DNA of 64,000 bases from CALLPQ01 sp039819545. Lineage in GTDB: Bacteria; Pseudomonadota; Alphaproteobacteria; Caulobacterales; Parvularculaceae. The notes beneath the pieces were generated by a model. That model was not told the origin of the DNA. It searched no databases and saw only the letters and a list, made by a program, of their open reading frames with translations. Positions 1 through 8,597 of the stretch are shown one piece after another. Positions within the stretch are counted from its first letter, which is position 1. Each line of letters begins with the position of its first letter. The stretch is taken from NCBI GenBank assembly GCA_039819545.1, contig JBCBRS010000002.1, positions 186,001 through 250,000 on the forward strand. The letters are read 5' to 3'. The position numbers and the translations under genes are program-made.

Positions 1-137
1 CTTCAGGCTTTCATTGCTGGAAAATTCGTTGGAACCGGGAACAGCGGTCGATGACATGGGCATGCACTCCAGAAAAAACTTTCGAGCAGCAAACTATCAT
101 GCCCCCCGCCCAATGGCACGCGGCCCAATGCAAAAAA

Positions 138-632
138 TTAGGAACCGACATGCGTCTTTTTCAGCTGAACAAGCGCCTGATCAAGGGTTTGCAGAAACCG
201 GGAACGATCAGCCTTTGAAAAAGCGGGCGCGCCCATGGGCCGGCCCGTCAATTCACCCTGATCGCCCGCGCCGCGCAAATCATTCATGATGGCCCGTGCG
301 GCAATGGCGCCGCCAATCATATCCACGGTGAAAGTCTTGCCGTTGGGGTTAATGACACGTGCACCCGATCTCAGACATTCTTCAGCCAACAGAATATCGG
401 TGGTAACCACAATAGTCTTCGAGCCCGCCCGGGTTACGATTTCATGATCAGCTGCATCAAACGCTTTGCTAACCGTTATCATGGTGATCAGCTCATGACG
501 CGGGAGCCGCAAACCGGAATTGGCCACGAAAACCATGGGGACGGCGTAGCGAAACCCGACCTTCATGATCTCCTCTTTGACAGGGCACGCGTCGGCATCA
601 ATGAGGATGGTTGGAGCGTCTTCGCCAGACAT
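138..632 (-). CDS. yaiI: YaiI/YqxD (UPF0178) family protein
   Basis: A 164-residue protein of the UPF0178 family, whose members have a PIN-like fold but no firmly assigned reaction. The N-terminal signature DADACPVK is at residues 12-19, with the paired acidic residues D12 and D14 expected of a metal site. A long central block follows, and the length is normal for the family. The ATG lies 3 nt after the stop of the small membrane-protein gene at 636-914, so it is the last gene of a three-gene minus-strand operon with the dehydrogenase at 927-2429. Family assignment is firm; the function is not known. Confidence 0.92.
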   Translation of the reverse strand: MSGEDAPTILIDADACPVKEEIMKVGFRYAVPMVFVANSGLRLPRHELITMITVSKAFDAADHEIVTRAGSKTIVVTTDILLAEECLRSGARVINPNGKTFTVDMIGGAIAARAIMNDLRGAGDQGELTGRPMGAPAFSKADRSRFLQTLDQALVQLKKTHVGS

Positions 633-635
633 GGA

Positions 636-914
636 TTACCTCACAAACTGACGCAAGCGCTGCAATGCCAAAACCACAACCGTAAAAGGGAGTGCCTCCA
701 ACAGCGTTTCGGTAAGCAGTTGCGCGGTGACACCAGCCAGCAAGCGCGGATCGTCAAGCCCAAATTGCTGGAGATAGACAATCACCACCTCACACGCGGT
801 ACCCACACCAAGGCAGACTAGCGCAATGATCGCCGTACGGATCGTTGTTGACCGCCGCACGCGGAGTACGCGCAACACCGACAGGGCAAATCCGATCACA
901 AGGCTAACATCCAT
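636..914 (-). CDS. Small inner-membrane protein of unknown function
   Basis: A 92-residue hydrophobic protein with about three predicted membrane segments (near residues 3-16, 26-47 and 68-84) separated by a basic stretch containing RVRR. It fits tightly between its neighbours: its ATG is 12 nt downstream of the aldehyde dehydrogenase stop and its stop is 3 nt upstream of the yaiI ATG. That spacing argues for a real gene. I do not recognise the family, and nothing in the sequence suggests an enzymatic motif. Confidence 0.65.
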   Translation of the reverse strand: MDVSLVIGFALSVLRVLRVRRSTTIRTAIIALVCLGVGTACEVVIVYLQQFGLDDPRLLAGVTAQLLTETLLEALPFTVVVLALQRLRQFVR

Positions 915-926
915 CTGTCCGGATAC

Positions 927-2429
927 CTAAAGGTCAAACTTGACACCTTGCGCCAATGGCAGGTCATCGGAATAATTAAGGGTCTGGGTTTGTCGCCGCA
1001 TATAGGCTTTCCACGCGTCAGACCCACTTTCACGGCCGCCGCCGGTTTCTTTCTCCCCGCCAAAGGCGCCGCCAATCTCCGCTCCTGACGGGCCGATATT
1101 AACATTGGCAATCCCGCAGTCTGATCCTACGGCTGAGAGGAAATATTCCGCCTCCCGCACATTCAATGTGAAAATGCATGATGACAGACCTTGTGGCACA
1201 TCATTTTGCAAAGCAATCGCCTCCTCCAATTCGTCATAGGCCATCACATAGAGAATGGGCGCAAAGGTTTCTGATTGCACACTCGGGGACTGCACTGGCA
1301 TTTCAATGAGGGCAGGACGGCGATAAAAACCGCCCTCGACGCACGCGTCGCTGCCTGTCACCGGACCACCACCAAAAACCGTACCGCCCTCTTCACGAGC
1401 TGCAGCCAGACGCGCTTCCATCGCCGCGACGGCGGCCTCATCAATCAGCGGCCCCACAAGTGTACCCGGCGCAAGAGGATCGCCCACGGGCAGGCTCTCA
1501 TAAGCGTTTTTCAGGGCACTGAGGACCTGATCATAAATATCCCTGTGCAGAAAAAGCCGCCTTAGACTTGTGCAACGCTGTCCCGCCGTACCCGCCGCCG
1601 AAAAACAGATTGCCCGCACCGCAAGATCAATATCGGCCGAGGGCGTGACGATTGCCGCATTGTTACCGCCCAATTCCAAAAGACCACGCCCGAAGCGGGC
1701 TGCGACCCGGGGGCCAACCCGTCGGCCCATGGCGCACGAGCCCGTTGCCGAGATCAGGGCCATTTGAGGATGATCAACCATCCGCTCGCCAAGGCGTGCA
1801 TCACCAAGGACAATCTGGCTCAGATGCGGCGGGATATCCTCAACCACCGCACAAGCTTGATCAAAGAGGTATTGCACCGCCAACGCAGTTAGCGGTGTTT
1901 TTTCCGATGGTTTCCATACGCACGGATTACCGCAGACCAGGGCCAACGCTGCATTCCACGCCCAGACCGCCACAGGAAAATTGAACGCCGAGATAATGCC
2001 CACCGGACCCAACGGGTGCCAAACCTCGCGCATATGGTGGCCGGGGCGCTCCGACGCGATGGTCAGGCCATAGAGCTGGCGCGACAGACCCACCGCAAAA
2101 TCACAAATATCGATCATCTCCTGCACTTCTCCGAGGCCTTCGGATTTGATCTTACCGCATTCCAGCGTCACCAGGGTCGCAAGATCATCCTTATGGGAAC
2201 GAAGGACATTACCGAACTGGCGGACAAGCTCACCGCGTTGCGGCGCGGGCACCGCCCGCCACGTTAGAAACGCTTTGCTGGCCCGATCAGCGGCTTGGGC
2301 AAAAGTATCATCACTGGTCGCTGGAACAGAACCCAGCACCGTTCCGTCACGCGGACTGGTCACTGCAAGCGCGTGGGTGCCCGCGCCATAGGCTTCAAGA
2401 CCCAGTCGCTGCATCAAATCTCGCCTCAT
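927..2429 (-). CDS. amaB: ALDH7-type aldehyde dehydrogenase (alpha-aminoadipate semialdehyde dehydrogenase-like)
   Basis: A 500-residue NAD(P)-dependent aldehyde dehydrogenase. The general-base motif LLELGGNNA and the nucleophile motif GTAGQRCTSLRR are those of the ALDH7 (antiquitin) group, which oxidises alpha-aminoadipate semialdehyde in lysine breakdown. ALDH7 relatives also act on betaine aldehyde and lipid aldehydes, so the exact substrate is inferred. The Rossmann region (FNFPVAVWAWNAALALVCGN) and the C-terminal FGGEKETGGGRESGSDAWK block are intact, and the length is usual. It is the first gene of a minus-strand operon with a small membrane protein and yaiI; no other lysine-catabolism gene is nearby. 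Confidence 0.9.
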   Translation of the reverse strand: MRRDLMQRLGLEAYGAGTHALAVTSPRDGTVLGSVPATSDDTFAQAADRASKAFLTWRAVPAPQRGELVRQFGNVLRSHKDDLATLVTLECGKIKSEGLGEVQEMIDICDFAVGLSRQLYGLTIASERPGHHMREVWHPLGPVGIISAFNFPVAVWAWNAALALVCGNPCVWKPSEKTPLTALAVQYLFDQACAVVEDIPPHLSQIVLGDARLGERMVDHPQMALISATGSCAMGRRVGPRVAARFGRGLLELGGNNAAIVTPSADIDLAVRAICFSAAGTAGQRCTSLRRLFLHRDIYDQVLSALKNAYESLPVGDPLAPGTLVGPLIDEAAVAAMEARLAAAREEGGTVFGGGPVTGSDACVEGGFYRRPALIEMPVQSPSVQSETFAPILYVMAYDELEEAIALQNDVPQGLSSCIFTLNVREAEYFLSAVGSDCGIANVNIGPSGAEIGGAFGGEKETGGGRESGSDAWKAYMRRQTQTLNYSDDLPLAQGVKFDL

Positions 2430-2523
2430 TGCACTTCCCTTTTACCTGGCATCTGTTTTGAGAGCTGTTATGGCGCGATTGGGGCGGAAGTCCATGGACC
2501 TCTTCAGGCCGAGGCCCGCCTAC

Positions 2524-2548
2524 AAAAAAACCGCCCTCAGAGGGGCGG
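2524..2548 (-). terminator. Rho-independent terminator of the nlpD-like gene
   Basis: A 6-bp GC stem, CCGCCC at 2531-2536 with GGGCGG at 2543-2548, is bordered by seven A residues at 2524-2530. Read on the minus strand this is a GC hairpin followed by a T7 tract, placed 27 nt past the stop of the LysM/M23 gene. It closes the long tat-serS-surE-nlpD transcription block. Confidence 0.85.
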
Positions 2549-2574
2549 TCTTAAAAGGGCTGTGTGATGGCTGC

Positions 2575-4176
2575 CTAGTTCGACGCAAGAAATTGCATCG
2601 GGTCCAGGGATTTGAGGTTCTGGCGGATCTCGAAGTGCAGTTGCGGTTCGCTTACCGCGCCGGATTTGCCGACTTTGGCTATGATCTGGCCTTTGCGGAC
2701 TTTCTGACCTTTACGAACCACCATGGCATCATTGTGTGCATAGGCCGTCACGAACCCGCCGTCATGCTTGATCAGGAGGAGATTGCCATACCCGTCAAGC
2801 TCGGAGCCACGGTAAACAACTTCCCCGTCGGCGGCGGCGCGTACAGGTGCGCCGAGTGTTGCGGCAATATTTATACCGTCATTGCGCCGACCAATTCCGT
2901 TGGCGCCGAAGGTAGAGACGAGCGCGCCCTTGATCGGCCAGGAAAACTGTGTGCTGAGCGTGGCGGTCTTTGGCGCCGTGTAAGACGCTTGCCGCGTGAG
3001 CGTTTCGATATTTTTGGCCGGTACTGCCTTTTGCGGGGCAGGTGTCTTATAGGCTGTTGTCGGGGCACGCGCTGGCCGTTGCCGCGTTGCCGAACGGGTG
3101 CGCGTGGAAGCCGCTTTCGAACCGGCACCGGTTGGCACCGCAGGCAACAACAATTGCTGACCAATTGCCAGCGAGAACGGTGAGCTTAACCGGTTCGCTT
3201 CGGTTATGGCCTGAACGGCAACATTGTGACGCCGGGCGATTGAATAGAGCGTATCGCCAGCGGCAACCGTATACAGAACATCACGGGCAATCACCTCACG
3301 ATAGGACGGCGCGGCGCTCGTTACCGATGGGGCCGTGTAAGCCCGCGCAGAAACAGGCACAGACACCGGTGTTACCGCCGGCGAGGCACCTTGTGCCGTA
3401 GGCAAGCGTAAGGTTTGACCAATGGACAAATTATAGGGCGCATAAAGATTGTTAGCCACGATGATATCTTTTGGCTGGAACCCTGTCTTGCGGGCGATGG
3501 CAAAGACAGTGTCGCCGGGCTCAACCGTGATGAAGGATGCCGCCGCGCCAATTTGTGGATCATACCCATAGCCGGGTGCTGGCGCCGATGTGGCGGCGGG
3601 CGTCCCATAGGGCGAACTGGCGGTATTATTGGCGCGCTCCCCGGTCAGGTACACAGGTGCAGGTGGCAACCCCCGGTAGGTAGGGTCACCATAAGGCGTG
3701 CTTGATTGCACCCTTTGCTCAGAGGAAACATAGGTCGTACGCGGCGTATAGTCGGGCACTTGTTGCAGCGGAACCTGAGCCACCGGTGCCTGCACGAGAG
3801 GTGTCGGGCTGGTGGTCACCGTGCCGGCAGACGGTGGCCGGTCATAGATACGGACCGCTTGGGGCGTACCATAGGCGCTTGATACTTGCCCCGTCGCTGG
3901 TACAGCCCTGCCGGGCAACGCGCGATTGGTTGTCAGGGTGCCAGTGCGCGCCGGGCGCTCCAGATAAATCTCCGCAGGCGAATTATAGATGCGGCCTTGC
4001 GCTGGCTCAGTGCCATAAACAACCGGCGCACTGTTACTGCTTGCCCCGCACCCCGTTGCCAACACTGCCAGCAGGCTAACGCCCACCGCAGCCGCGTTTT
4101 TTGCTTTCCCGATTTGAGACAGTCCGCTTGTCAAACCGTCACGTGCAACAGCCTCATTGATCACTGAATTTCCCAT
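2575..4176 (-). CDS. nlpD: NlpD-like lipoprotein, two LysM domains and a degenerate M23 (LytM) domain
   Basis: A 533-residue envelope protein that by family would bind peptidoglycan and activate a cell-division amidase. The chosen ATG (4176) has a GGAGAGGG ribosome site; an in-frame upstream start at 4236 is less likely. A signal peptide ends in LATGC, so Cys43 would be lipidated. A Pro/Ser/Thr-rich tract with repeated short blocks is followed by two LysM domains (about 215-258 and 300-345) and a C-terminal M23 fold. The zinc motif is degenerate: the usual HxGxD is NDGIN and the HxH pair is QLH. As in E. coli NlpD, it should be non-catalytic. It follows surE; the pcm gene often found between them is missing. 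Confidence 0.88.
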   Translation of the reverse strand: MGNSVINEAVARDGLTSGLSQIGKAKNAAAVGVSLLAVLATGCGASSNSAPVVYGTEPAQGRIYNSPAEIYLERPARTGTLTTNRALPGRAVPATGQVSSAYGTPQAVRIYDRPPSAGTVTTSPTPLVQAPVAQVPLQQVPDYTPRTTYVSSEQRVQSSTPYGDPTYRGLPPAPVYLTGERANNTASSPYGTPAATSAPAPGYGYDPQIGAAASFITVEPGDTVFAIARKTGFQPKDIIVANNLYAPYNLSIGQTLRLPTAQGASPAVTPVSVPVSARAYTAPSVTSAAPSYREVIARDVLYTVAAGDTLYSIARRHNVAVQAITEANRLSSPFSLAIGQQLLLPAVPTGAGSKAASTRTRSATRQRPARAPTTAYKTPAPQKAVPAKNIETLTRQASYTAPKTATLSTQFSWPIKGALVSTFGANGIGRRNDGINIAATLGAPVRAAADGEVVYRGSELDGYGNLLLIKHDGGFVTAYAHNDAMVVRKGQKVRKGQIIAKVGKSGAVSEPQLHFEIRQNLKSLDPMQFLASN

Positions 4177-4328
4177 TTTGGGGCCCTCTCCACCGCGCTG
4201 GCAGTCCATAGGTGATTGAACAATCAGGTTACGCAAAATTTAACCCAACCTTAAGTCTCGTAAATTGGGTCTTTTTGGTTAACAGGGTGTTAATCATTTG
4301 CCGGGGTGGCGTGACAAAAGTCGCAGAA

Positions 4329-5087
4329 TCACGACCAGTCCACCCCAGACAGCGCCTCACACGTTGCCCCGTGGGTCAGTTCCAGATGAACCGGTGTGAT
4401 CGACACCCGCCCATCATAGATGGCCCGCAAATCCGTACCCTCTGGCGGGTTGGATTGCCGCCCGCGAAACCCGAACCAGTGATATTTCCCGCCACGCAAA
4501 TCCTGTCGCTCTTCGGAATAAAGCGACAGCACATCGCGCTGCCCCTGGCGCGTCACCTCGATACCGGCAACTGCCTCCGGTTCCACATCGGGGAAATTCA
4601 CGTTGATGATGACGTTTTCGGGCCAACCCTTGGCCAGCAGCTTTTGGATAATCCCGGGCGCCAGTTGGCGTGTTGTCTGCCAGCGAACCTTGGCCCGATT
4701 GAACCGCGACTGCGACAGGGCAATCGATGGAATACCCAGCACCATGCCCTTGAGCGCAGCCGCAACGGTACCCGAATAGGTCAGGTCCTCCGCAACATTC
4801 TGACCATTATTCACACCGGACAAAATCAGGTCCGGCCTCTTGTCTGCCAGGATGTGGGATACCCCCATCATAACCGCATCAGAGGGGGTTCCCGCCACCG
4901 CATAGCGCCGCTCTTCAAAATCATAAATGCGGATCGGGTTATGGAGGCTCATGGCGCGTGAGGCCCCTGATTGTTCCACCAGAGGGGCCACGGTCCACAC
5001 GTCATCGGAAATCTCGCGGGCAATCTCTTCCATCACGGCCATACCGGGTGCGTGAATACCATCATCATTGGAACATAGAATGCGCAT
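4329..5087 (-). CDS. surE: 5'/3'-nucleotidase SurE
   Basis: A 252-residue survival protein SurE, a metal-dependent phosphatase of nucleoside 5'- and 3'-monophosphates. The hallmark SNDDGIHAPG lies at the N terminus (metal-binding Asp pair) with SGVNNGQN further in; length is normal. The start at MRILCSNDDG has an AAGGAAA site upstream; the frame is open further 5' but that extension would run into serS. It lies 40 nt after serS in the conserved serS-surE-nlpD order. Confidence 0.96.
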   Translation of the reverse strand: MRILCSNDDGIHAPGMAVMEEIAREISDDVWTVAPLVEQSGASRAMSLHNPIRIYDFEERRYAVAGTPSDAVMMGVSHILADKRPDLILSGVNNGQNVAEDLTYSGTVAAALKGMVLGIPSIALSQSRFNRAKVRWQTTRQLAPGIIQKLLAKGWPENVIINVNFPDVEPEAVAGIEVTRQGQRDVLSLYSEERQDLRGGKYHWFGFRGRQSNPPEGTDLRAIYDGRVSITPVHLELTHGATCEALSGVDWS

Positions 5088-5127
5088 CGCGTCATTTTCC
5101 TTGTTTACCTGTGAAACCGCCCGCCGA

Positions 5128-6528
5128 TTACCCGATGCGCGTGATCCCGCCCATATAGGGCACCAGGGCATCGGGCACGCTAATCGATCCATCCGTCTCC
5201 TGATAGTTTTCAATCACGGCGACCATGGCTCGGCCCACGGCAAGACCCGAGCCGTTCAGCGTATGCACCGGCCGTGCATTTTTCTCCCCTTCGGCTTTGT
5301 AGCGTGCTTTCATCCGGCGGGCCTGGAACGGCCCGCAGTTTGAGCAAGAAGAAATCTCGCGATAGGCCTGCTGACCGGGCAACCACACCTCAAGATCATA
5401 GGTCTTGCGGGCAGAAAACCCCATATCACCCGCACACAGCACCATGGTTCGGAACGGCAGGTCTAGGCGTTTAAGCACCGTTTCGGCGGCCTCGGTCATC
5501 CGCTCATGCTCTGCATCCGACGCGTCGGGTGTGGTGATTGAAACGAGCTCAACTTTCAAAAACTGGTGTACCCGGATCATCCCGCGCGTATCGCGCCCTG
5601 CGGACCCGGCCTCCGACCGGAAACAGGGGGTCAGCGCGGTAAACCGCAAGGGCAATTCTTCTTCGCTTAGCACCTCTTCGCGCACGATGTTGGTGAGTGC
5701 CGCCTCGGCGGTGGGGATGAGCCAAAATTGCTCCCGTGTTTGCGCCTTGTCGAGCGTTGTCTTAATCGCTTGGGTCAACCGCTCAGGCCCGTCAGGCGTC
5801 GCGCGATAAGTCTCATTAATCCCCACCAGCGCCGCGTCGAGCAACTCCTCGCGTTTATTGATATCGCTCGCGGTGAAGAGATCTTCGGTAAATTTCGGCA
5901 ATTGCCCAACCCCGAAAATTGGCTCGTCGCGCACAAGCAAGGGCGGCGAAACTTCTTCATAGCCAAATTCATTGGTATGCAGATCAAGCATGAACTGACC
6001 GAGCGCCCGTTCAAGGCGCGCCATCTGCCCGCGCAACAGGACAAAGCGCGAGCCCGACAGGCGGGCAGCAACCTCAAAGTCCATGCCCAGTGGCTCACCA
6101 AGGTCAAAATGCTGTTTGAAATCCCTCCCGGTGCGCGGGGTGCCATACTCGCGCACTTTGACGTTATCCGTCTCATCGCTACCGTCAGGCACATCATCGG
6201 CGGGCGTGTTGGGAAGACCGGCAAGAAGCGCGTGAATATCTTCGCGGATTTTCTTCTCATCAGCCTCCAGATCTGGCAGCGAGGCTTTCAGCGCATCCAC
6301 CTCCGCGCGCAGACGATTGAATTCATCATCATCACCCTTGGCCTTCGCCGCACCGATGGCTTTGGAGGCCGCGTTCCGGCGCGCCTGTGCCTCATTCATT
6401 TGCACGGTCAGGGCGCGCGCCCTCTCATCAAGGGCCAACACGGCCGCAGCGCGCGGCGCCACCCCCCGGCGCGCAAGCCCTGCATCAAACTGGTCAGGCG
6501 CCTGGCGAATTTCTTTTAGGTCGTACAT
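5128..6528 (-). CDS. serS: Seryl-tRNA synthetase
   Basis: A 466-residue class II synthetase that charges tRNA-Ser. The N-terminal antiparallel coiled coil that contacts the tRNA long arm spans about residues 30-110. The catalytic core carries motif 2 (LTPCFRSEAGSAGRDTRGM) and a motif 3 region (NGSGLAVGRAMVAVIENYQ). Length is slightly above the usual 425-450 because of an insertion near residues 235-265. Its 5' region contains a 16-bp tandem repeat and sits 180 nt downstream of tatC. Confidence 0.97.
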   Translation of the reverse strand: MYDLKEIRQAPDQFDAGLARRGVAPRAAAVLALDERARALTVQMNEAQARRNAASKAIGAAKAKGDDDEFNRLRAEVDALKASLPDLEADEKKIREDIHALLAGLPNTPADDVPDGSDETDNVKVREYGTPRTGRDFKQHFDLGEPLGMDFEVAARLSGSRFVLLRGQMARLERALGQFMLDLHTNEFGYEEVSPPLLVRDEPIFGVGQLPKFTEDLFTASDINKREELLDAALVGINETYRATPDGPERLTQAIKTTLDKAQTREQFWLIPTAEAALTNIVREEVLSEEELPLRFTALTPCFRSEAGSAGRDTRGMIRVHQFLKVELVSITTPDASDAEHERMTEAAETVLKRLDLPFRTMVLCAGDMGFSARKTYDLEVWLPGQQAYREISSCSNCGPFQARRMKARYKAEGEKNARPVHTLNGSGLAVGRAMVAVIENYQETDGSISVPDALVPYMGGITRIG

Positions 6529-6548
6529 CGATAGGGTATCTCGGCAAA

Positions 6549-6596
6549 TGATGGAAAGAGTTGGTGATGGAAAAAGTTGGTGATGGAAAAAATTGG
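6549..6596. repeat. Three tandem copies of a 16-bp repeat upstream of serS
   Basis: Units at 6549-6564, 6565-6580 and 6581-6596 read TGATGGAAARAGTTGG with one or two changes each. They sit 20-68 nt upstream of the serS start codon, in the serS leader if transcription comes from tatC. No function is evident. Confidence 0.85.
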
Positions 6597-6708
6597 AGCT
6601 GCGTTCAATTTTCGCGCCAAGCCTTACAGAATACTGGCTTTATTGAACAGCTATCGGCGGGAGAGAACTTGATTTTCCTTATCGATCATCCGCTGCCAGC
6701 GCCCGCTC

Positions 6709-7578
6709 CTACGACGCCGACACCGCGTCGTCATCGCCGCTTTCATTCAGGTCTTTGTCACGCGCCTGTTTAACTTTTTCTTCGGCCATGCCCACGGTGA
6801 TTACCGAGACCTCGTAAAGGGCCATAATGGTCAGGGCAAGGACGACCTGGCTGAAGGGGTCTGGCGGGGTGAGGAAAGCGGCGATAGCAAAGATGCCGAC
6901 GATGGCGAATTTGCGGGACTGTTTGAGCATGGCCTTTGTCAGGAGGCCCGCCCGCGCAAACAGCGTCAGCAAGACCGGCAACTGAAACGCCATGCCAAAC
7001 GCCATGATCAGGGTCATGACGAGGGTCAGATAGTCACCCACATCGGTCAGAAGCTCATAGTTTGTGGGGGCATTTGCGCCCTCGGTTGCCTCAAAGCCCA
7101 CGGCAAAGCGCATCACAAACGGGATCATCACATAATAAACAAGCGCCGCCCCCGCCGCGAACAGAACTGGCATCGCGCTCAGGAAAGGCAGGATCGCTTT
7201 TTGTTCGCGCTTATAAAGACCGGGCGCCACAAAGCTGTAGACCTGATAGGCTAACACCGGGAAGGCCAGAATGACTGCAGAGAAGATCGACAGGCGCACC
7301 TGCGTGAAGAAAAACCCGAGCGGCTTGAAATAGAGCGAGGCCTCGGGTGCTGCAGAGGTGAACGGCAAGACAAGAAAATTGAAAATCGGCCGCGACACCG
7401 CAAAAGCGGCGGCAAAAGCGATCACCAGCGCCGCCACACTGATGATTAGCCGCCGACGCAATTCGGTCAGATGATCGATCAAGGGTGCGGCGCTATCGGC
7501 CAGCTCGTCCTGGAGCTTGACTTCATCCCCAGTGATGGGGTCAGCAACCGCTTTTTTGGTGGTCGATTTCGTCATCAC
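6709..7578 (-). CDS. tatC: Twin-arginine translocase subunit TatC
   Basis: A 289-residue polytopic protein, the signal-peptide receptor of the Tat export machine. It begins with a charged cytoplasmic tail, then the conserved LIDHLTELRRRL block (about residues 33-44), six membrane segments, and the conserved periplasmic/loop sequence FYQ..PGLYKRE-like (FVAPGLYKREQK). An acidic C-terminal tail follows. Located after tatA and tatB on the same strand, it completes the translocase operon. Confidence 0.97.
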   Translation of the reverse strand: MMTKSTTKKAVADPITGDEVKLQDELADSAAPLIDHLTELRRRLIISVAALVIAFAAAFAVSRPIFNFLVLPFTSAAPEASLYFKPLGFFFTQVRLSIFSAVILAFPVLAYQVYSFVAPGLYKREQKAILPFLSAMPVLFAAGAALVYYVMIPFVMRFAVGFEATEGANAPTNYELLTDVGDYLTLVMTLIMAFGMAFQLPVLLTLFARAGLLTKAMLKQSRKFAIVGIFAIAAFLTPPDPFSQVVLALTIMALYEVSVITVGMAEEKVKQARDKDLNESGDDDAVSAS

Positions 7579-7646
7579 AGTTGGGGCCCTACGCGGCGGA
7601 TTTAATCACGATCAAAAATGGCTGGTGCGGCACGGATCAGGTGGGC

Positions 7647-8201
7647 TCACTCTGCCGCTGCGTCCGCAGGTTTGGCAGGCGCTGGCGTCGCGTCAGATGG
7701 CGGTTTCGAACCGGGCGTCGACGTTTTGGTGGCACCGTGGGGCGCGAGCTCTGCCCCGTCCGGCGGTGACAAGGAAATCTCATCGAGGGTACCCTCCTCG
7801 TCGTGCGTCCCATTGAGGGCGTCGGCCACGGCCCGGGCATCTTCCTCATCATCGATATCATCCGCATCAGGATCATCACGGTATAGAGTCTCACCGTCTT
7901 TCACGGTGTCCTGCACCGCATCACCGAGCGGCTTGAAGGCCTCATCAACTTCCTCCTTGACCTGTGCCAGCGGATTGGCCGATTTCAGCGCCTCCATTTC
8001 AGCGCGCAGCTCATCCATTTCGGCTTCGCGGGCCATCTGATCAAAGGCGCTGGTAAACTCACCGGCCATGCGTTTTGCCTGGCCCAGCATTTGCCCGCAT
8101 TTGCGCAACAGGATGGGCAGGTCTTTCGGGCCCACGACGATCAGGGCCACGGCGGCAACTAACAAAAGCTCGATAAATCCAAATTGGGGTAGCAGGCTCA
8201 C
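7647..8201 (-). CDS. tatB: Sec-independent translocase subunit TatB
   Basis: A 184-residue TatB with a single N-terminal membrane helix (residues about 5-22), the hinge VVGPKDLP at 22-29 and a following amphipathic helix (LRKCGQMLGQAKRMAGEF), then a long acidic tail. The Pro-containing hinge and the longer C-terminus distinguish it from TatA. It pairs with TatC to recognise twin-arginine signal peptides. It lies 66 nt after tatA and 68 nt before tatC. Confidence 0.95.
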   Translation of the reverse strand: MSLLPQFGFIELLLVAAVALIVVGPKDLPILLRKCGQMLGQAKRMAGEFTSAFDQMAREAEMDELRAEMEALKSANPLAQVKEEVDEAFKPLGDAVQDTVKDGETLYRDDPDADDIDDEEDARAVADALNGTHDEEGTLDEISLSPPDGAELAPHGATKTSTPGSKPPSDATPAPAKPADAAAE

Positions 8202-8267
8202 CGCGTCCCTCCCAGGTGTGAGGCGACAAAGGGCGTCGGCACCGGTCCAGCCAGAGCCAACACTGGA

Positions 8268-8501
8268 TCAGGATTTGCTCGTGTCAGCCGGCTCCTTAGC
8301 CGGGGTCACGTCAACCGCGTCATCTGCGCGCTCTTCCAGCGATTTATCTGCCTTTGCCTCATCTTCCTTAAGGCCGGACCGAAACGCCTTCAGGCCCTTA
8401 GCCATATCGCCCATGATGGACGAAATTCGCCCGCCGCCGCCGAAAAGCAGGACCGCGAGCACGAGAACCAATACAATCTGCCAGGGGCCAATCGCGCCCA
8501 T
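8268..8501 (-). CDS. tatA: Sec-independent translocase subunit TatA
   Basis: A 77-residue TatA. The short membrane helix is near residues 7-19, followed by an FGGGGR hinge (variant of the usual FGxxKLP), an amphipathic helix with GLKAFRSGLKED, and an acidic tail. TatA oligomerises to form the export channel. Length is typical. First gene of tatABC, 96 nt after scpB. Confidence 0.94.
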   Translation of the reverse strand: MGAIGPWQIVLVLVLAVLLFGGGGRISSIMGDMAKGLKAFRSGLKEDEAKADKSLEERADDAVDVTPAKEPADTSKS

Positions 8502-8597
8502 ATCAAACCCCTAAGGTTAGATGTTTTTCACAAGATTTCTTGTCTTAGACCACAATTCCAAGCGGATAAAAGAGAATAATCGGTGAACGCCCTGCGC

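Noticed and set aside
2458..3183. 241-codon open frame on the plus strand
   Set aside because: Antisense of the nlpD-like gene; Arg/Cys-rich translation without family features.
5728..6519. 263-codon open frame on the plus strand
   Set aside because: Antisense of serS and lacking a ribosome site or recognisable domains.
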